DNA of 64,000 bases from the NCBI GenBank assembly GCA_964304625.1, contig OZ199840.1:9734001-9798000 (forward strand), read 5' to 3'. Source of the DNA: Kudoa neothunni (Eukaryota > Cnidaria). The position numbers and the translations under genes were made by a program. Each line of letters starts with the position of its first letter. Positions within the stretch are counted from its first letter, which is position 1. Below are positions 60,269-64,000 of the stretch, in pieces. Under the pieces are notes generated by a model, which searched no databases, had not been told where the DNA came from, and saw only the letters and a program-made list of their open reading frames with translations.

Positions 60269-63155
60269 TTATTTATTTCTGTAGGCCATAAAACCTCCTA
60301 TTCCTCCGATAACTATAATTGCAACAACAACCGACACTATAATGCTAAACGAAAAAATTAAAAAACAACTACTCACATCACATACATTGTTTTATTGCCT
60401 GACCTATAAAATAATAATCACATAAAAAAATAATTATAAAATAAATTTACGTTGATTTGCTACCAGATGCACCTAAAATTAGAGTTATACAATATTTCTA
60501 AGTATTTAAGAATAGGATTACCTTTATCAATTTCAGCTGTACCAAATACTGACCTATCCCTGCTGTAGTATACGGTCAAATGATAGTCGTTTAGATCCTC
60601 AACATTTTCAATCGTAAAAGTCTTACAATTCGGAAGGGTCGTACAATCACCCCCTCTGCTACTCAGACATTTTTTAACGGTTGGTCTAGCCACGTCGTTT
60701 GAATTAATTAACACCCATTTACATTTTGACTCCCCATCTATTCCAACTGGAAGTATGGTCGTTATCTGTAATGTTGTATCGTCACGTACTATACTAACAA
60801 ACAATTTTTTTGTTAGATCAGTTGGGTCTTCAACTATTGGCTCTAAATTATATTTTTTAGCAATCGTTAATGATGTATAATTTTTAATATATATTGTAAA
60901 ATAATAACTTGGGGCTAGAATGATGGAAGTTTCTTCAGAACGATCAACAGCTGTAACCAAAATTTTATATTCTTTCGAAGCATCGTAACCTTCACTGAAT
61001 ATAATATTGTTACAATATGGTACTTCGGAGCATGATTTAGTATCGTTCGATGTAGTTTCTGACGATTGTTCTACTGTACCAACTCTTGCAATGGAAACAT
61101 TTTCTACATTAATTAATGATTCAGCCAATGGTGGTTGAATTGATTCTGCAGGACATGAATATATTGTATCCCACGATTCTCCATTTTTAACAGTGATTTT
61201 ATAATGGCATTTCGCGTCACTAATCGGTGTAGACAATTTTCCTATCACTTTATATCCTTTGTCCAATGTTCCCTTCGTAAGAGTAAGAGTCGAATAAGCT
61301 ATCGTATTTATATAAATAATAGTTCATTCAATTATTGTACTCGTTTTAATATTGGTGAATGTGGTAGAACCATATTCTTCATATGCAACCACTTTAATAT
61401 CGTAGGTAGTATTCGGTTCGAGATTAATCAAGGTCTTGGGCTCCTTACATAAACCTCTACAAGGATTACTATCTGAACAAGTTGCCTCCACAAATTTATT
61501 TTTTTCTGCTATACTGACAAAGTAATCACATGTGGGTTCAGTTGTTTCGGTTCCGGGATCACCGACAATTGCTTTAACTATGCTAGTTGAATCACCTGCA
61601 GAAGGTTTTTCAGTATTAAAATTTTTGTCAGTTTTTTTATCTTAAATTAAAGATGAATTCGAATATTATGATAATATTGTTACTTGTTTGGACGAAAATA
61701 TATTCCTTAAAATCCGAACTCTCATTTATATTACTTTTGGATATCACTAACGTGACCGCTCTTCCGTCCGGTAAACCTGTAACCGTGTAGGCAGCGGTAC
61801 AAACGGTAGGGCAATCGGTACCGCTACCTGATGTGCAAGTTGGAGCTTTGGTATAAGTATTTCTGGTAGTATCGGCATGGTAGTATTTAATTGCACATTG
61901 AGTAAATCTTTCGGTATTACCTGATGATGCGAATAATGGCAAATTTATTTTCACCCCTGCGTCCCCCACTGTTATTAATGCATTTTCGTTTTCATTTGGT
62001 TCGAGAATGGCTATTAAAGTATTAAAAAAACTATTATTTATTATTTTTACCAAATTTTTTGTATTTATATCCTTCAAATTCTTCGTTTGCATTTGTTGCT
62101 AATTTGTGGTGTCTTTTCTGGACCAATATTTCAACAACTGGCTTTGTTGGATCAAGTGTGAGTTCTACGTCGTTACAGGGAGCGTAGCATGCTTTGTCAT
62201 TCTGCTCGCATTTTGAGGTAAAAGCAGATGGTTGTGCAGGTGTAGCACTCGACCCATCCCTGATACTAAACAAGCATATTTCACTAGGAATTGGATTCGT
62301 AAATTTAAGTTGGTATTTAGTTTTTTCGGTTTCAGATTTATATCTAACGTAGAATTGTGGCTTGTAAATGTCTATATTTTCTTTCATATAATAGTTTGGC
62401 ATGTGGTAGTAGAAAATCGGGTAATCAGTACATCTTACTTCAAAATATGGTATTTTTACGCCGTATTCCACTGCGTCATCATCATTTCCACTTGCAGAAG
62501 TCAAACAGTTTTCTCCTTGAGGCACTTCTTTATATTTTATTCCTTTATAATAAATTGGACAAGCCGCTGGTTTACAAGTTGTGGCTTGTAACCTCAGTAA
62601 ATAATCGTTATGCGTAGATGCCCCTATGTTTGGATCCACCAATAATGCTAATAATTCATTAATAATGGAAAATAGACAACTATCATACGTATTGGTAGAC
62701 CAAACACTTTGGCTCCACTTTTAACACCACCGTTTTTTAGGCCGTCTGCGGATGCTTCATCTTTTATATAAATATATTTTGATCTGGGTGAAAGCTTGTC
62801 GTAATCATGCTTATTATCAACCCCAGCACAAGTTCGGATACACTTATTATTAACATCACTCTCCTTACCTTCACATGTGTCTATTTCTTCGTAGTTGGTA
62901 CCCAATGAATTTTCTCGCATTATGTGGCACTTTTTACTGTTTTCATAATCCGTTCCTTTCAACTCGATATGAAATTTAAAATTGGCGACAGTGGCCTCAT
63001 GTATCTGATAATACACTTCTCTAGTAGGAGCAGATGCTGAAGCGTCAGCTGAGTAACATTCATTCGAAACTGAACAATAATTACTAAGTAAAAGATATAA
63101 TTAATTTACGTGAAAATATAATGAGAAAAATGTGAAGAATTATATTCGGAGCCAT
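60269..63155 (-). CDS. array gene F: secreted/type I membrane protein, intact
   Basis: Ten exons: 63110-63155, 62689-63069, 62051-62647, 61684-62010, 61341-61640, 60909-61298, 60522-60842, 60451-60472, 60386-60403, 60269-60344. Joined length is 2478 bases, about 825 residues, no break. Exon 1 gives signal peptide MAPNIILHIFLIIFSL. Exon 2 uses a CAG acceptor 11 bases downstream of a TTAG that would be out of frame. The six four-cysteine modules, both microexons and the membrane helix are kept; the tail ends MAYRNK. Exons 5-10 resemble A-D closely, whereas exons 2-4 are as different as in E (for example CTSASGNDDDAVEYG in place of CGKANDTININTVEYG). Intron 6 (60843-60908, 66 bases) is in frame and lacks a stop, so exons 6 and 7 can be read as one. 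Confidence 0.88.
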
Positions 63156-64000
63156 TAAAAATTAAACCAAAAAAGTTTATCCGTTATAATATCGATTCCT
63201 TTATTATACTTCGTAATTCAATTCAAAGTAGTCTATGAATACTTCCGCAAATCATTCATATCTTCTCTATTGTTAATAATCTCAGATATGGCTTTAGATA
63301 TGATTTGTGATAAACTATATGAAAATTCATTAATTTATTTTGTAAATATTGATTGTTCTTTAAATTTTTGATCTATTTTTAATATTTATGACATAATTTT
63401 ACTGCAAAGGATTATACAATTTTATCAACCATTAATTTTTTATTTTCTGCCTAGTTAAACTTTATATAAAATTTTTTATTGAATACGTGCATAAATATAA
63501 TATAATTAAACAAATTTGTGTATGATTTCCTATTTATTTTTTTGTTAGATACGATTTATCCTAAAAATAATATATCTTGTTTAATTAATTAGAAGCTAAA
63601 GATATTGTTAGGTACGATTGTCTCGTTTATTTTAATTACGTATCGTTTTGTTAACTAATCCACATTTTTGCCTATTTTTTGTTGTTACATGCATGACCTT
63701 TTCATAACTAACTAACTAACTAACGAAAGAGCAATAGCGCATCAATCATTAGAATTGTCATTTTATTATTTAATCACAAATGAATCAAGATATATATCCA
63801 CAATAATAATTCGAATTGTCAATTATATCTCGAAAATATATTTTGATAAAATTCTTATTAGTATTTAAAGAATAAATATTATTATAAATAGCTATATTTT
63901 ACATTATGTAAACAAATTTGGCAATAACTTTAAAATTCAACGAATAATGTATTTAAATAGTGTTAATAATTTTAACTTCGAATTTATCAAAAATGTTGCA
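63156..64000. other. intergenic, AT-rich
   Basis: No gene seen. A short (ACTA)n repeat lies at about 63706-63725. Confidence 0.4.

Noticed and set aside
1-64000. CRISPR arrays, bacterial operons, riboswitches or a prokaryotic origin
   Set aside because: The window is eukaryotic. The repeated units are gene duplications and transposon ends, and no spaced short direct repeats were seen.

Overview
The window is AT-rich nuclear DNA from a multicellular eukaryote. The signs are spliced genes with very short GT-AG introns (about 25-70 bases), a eukaryotic tRNA-Val gene, a bHLH-PAS-like gene fragment, and decayed transposons of several animal-type families (Merlin, piggyBac, Tc1/mariner DDE_3, pogo/Tigger, Helitron, R2-like non-LTR, solo LTRs). 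The abundance of Merlin (ISXO2-like) and DDE_3 copies, the tiny introns and the low GC would suit a reduced parasitic animal such as a myxozoan, but nothing here proves the taxon.

The main content is a tandem array of six related genes, all on the minus strand, called A to F here: A 15145-18024, B 22057-24428 (cut by an assembly gap), C 28635-31513, D 42482-45340, E 48576-51484, F 60269-63155. I joined the exons by hand from splice signals conserved between copies. Each full copy has ten exons and encodes about 817-825 residues: a signal peptide, six divergent modules each carrying four cysteines in a shared pattern with fibronectin-III-like ends, an extra cysteine-rich segment at the start of exon 3, a short juxtamembrane stretch built from two microexons (22 and 18 bases), one membrane helix and a short basic tail. 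C, D, E and F are open throughout. A carries two single-base frameshifts. I do not recognise this as a described family; cell-surface adhesion or recognition is inferred from architecture alone.

Layout: 0-1.2 kb, bHLH-PAS-like fragment. 1.8-5.0 kb, two dead Merlin elements. 5.76 kb, tRNA-Val(AAC). 5.9-8.3 kb, broken R2-like retroelement. 8.5-10.4 kb, a Tc1-type transposase remnant split by an internally deleted piggyBac. 12.3-14.0 kb, a spliced gene with an RRM-like segment. 15-25 kb, genes A and B with pogo and Helitron debris and a 200-base N gap between them. 25.4-28.3 kb, a Merlin element with about 270-bp terminal inverted repeats and a solo LTR nested inside. 28.6-34 kb, gene C and its duplicated upstream flank. 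35-39.3 kb, a decayed Helitron. 40-42.3 kb, a second solo LTR and non-autonomous debris. 42.5-51.5 kb, genes D and E. 55-59.3 kb, inverted repeats, two dead Tc1-type elements, a tRNA-like relic and an FLYWCH remnant. 60.3-63.2 kb, gene F.

The array looks like a birth-and-death multigene family. A pairs with C and B pairs with D in sequence, so a two-gene block was probably duplicated. Differences between copies concentrate in loops between conserved cysteines.
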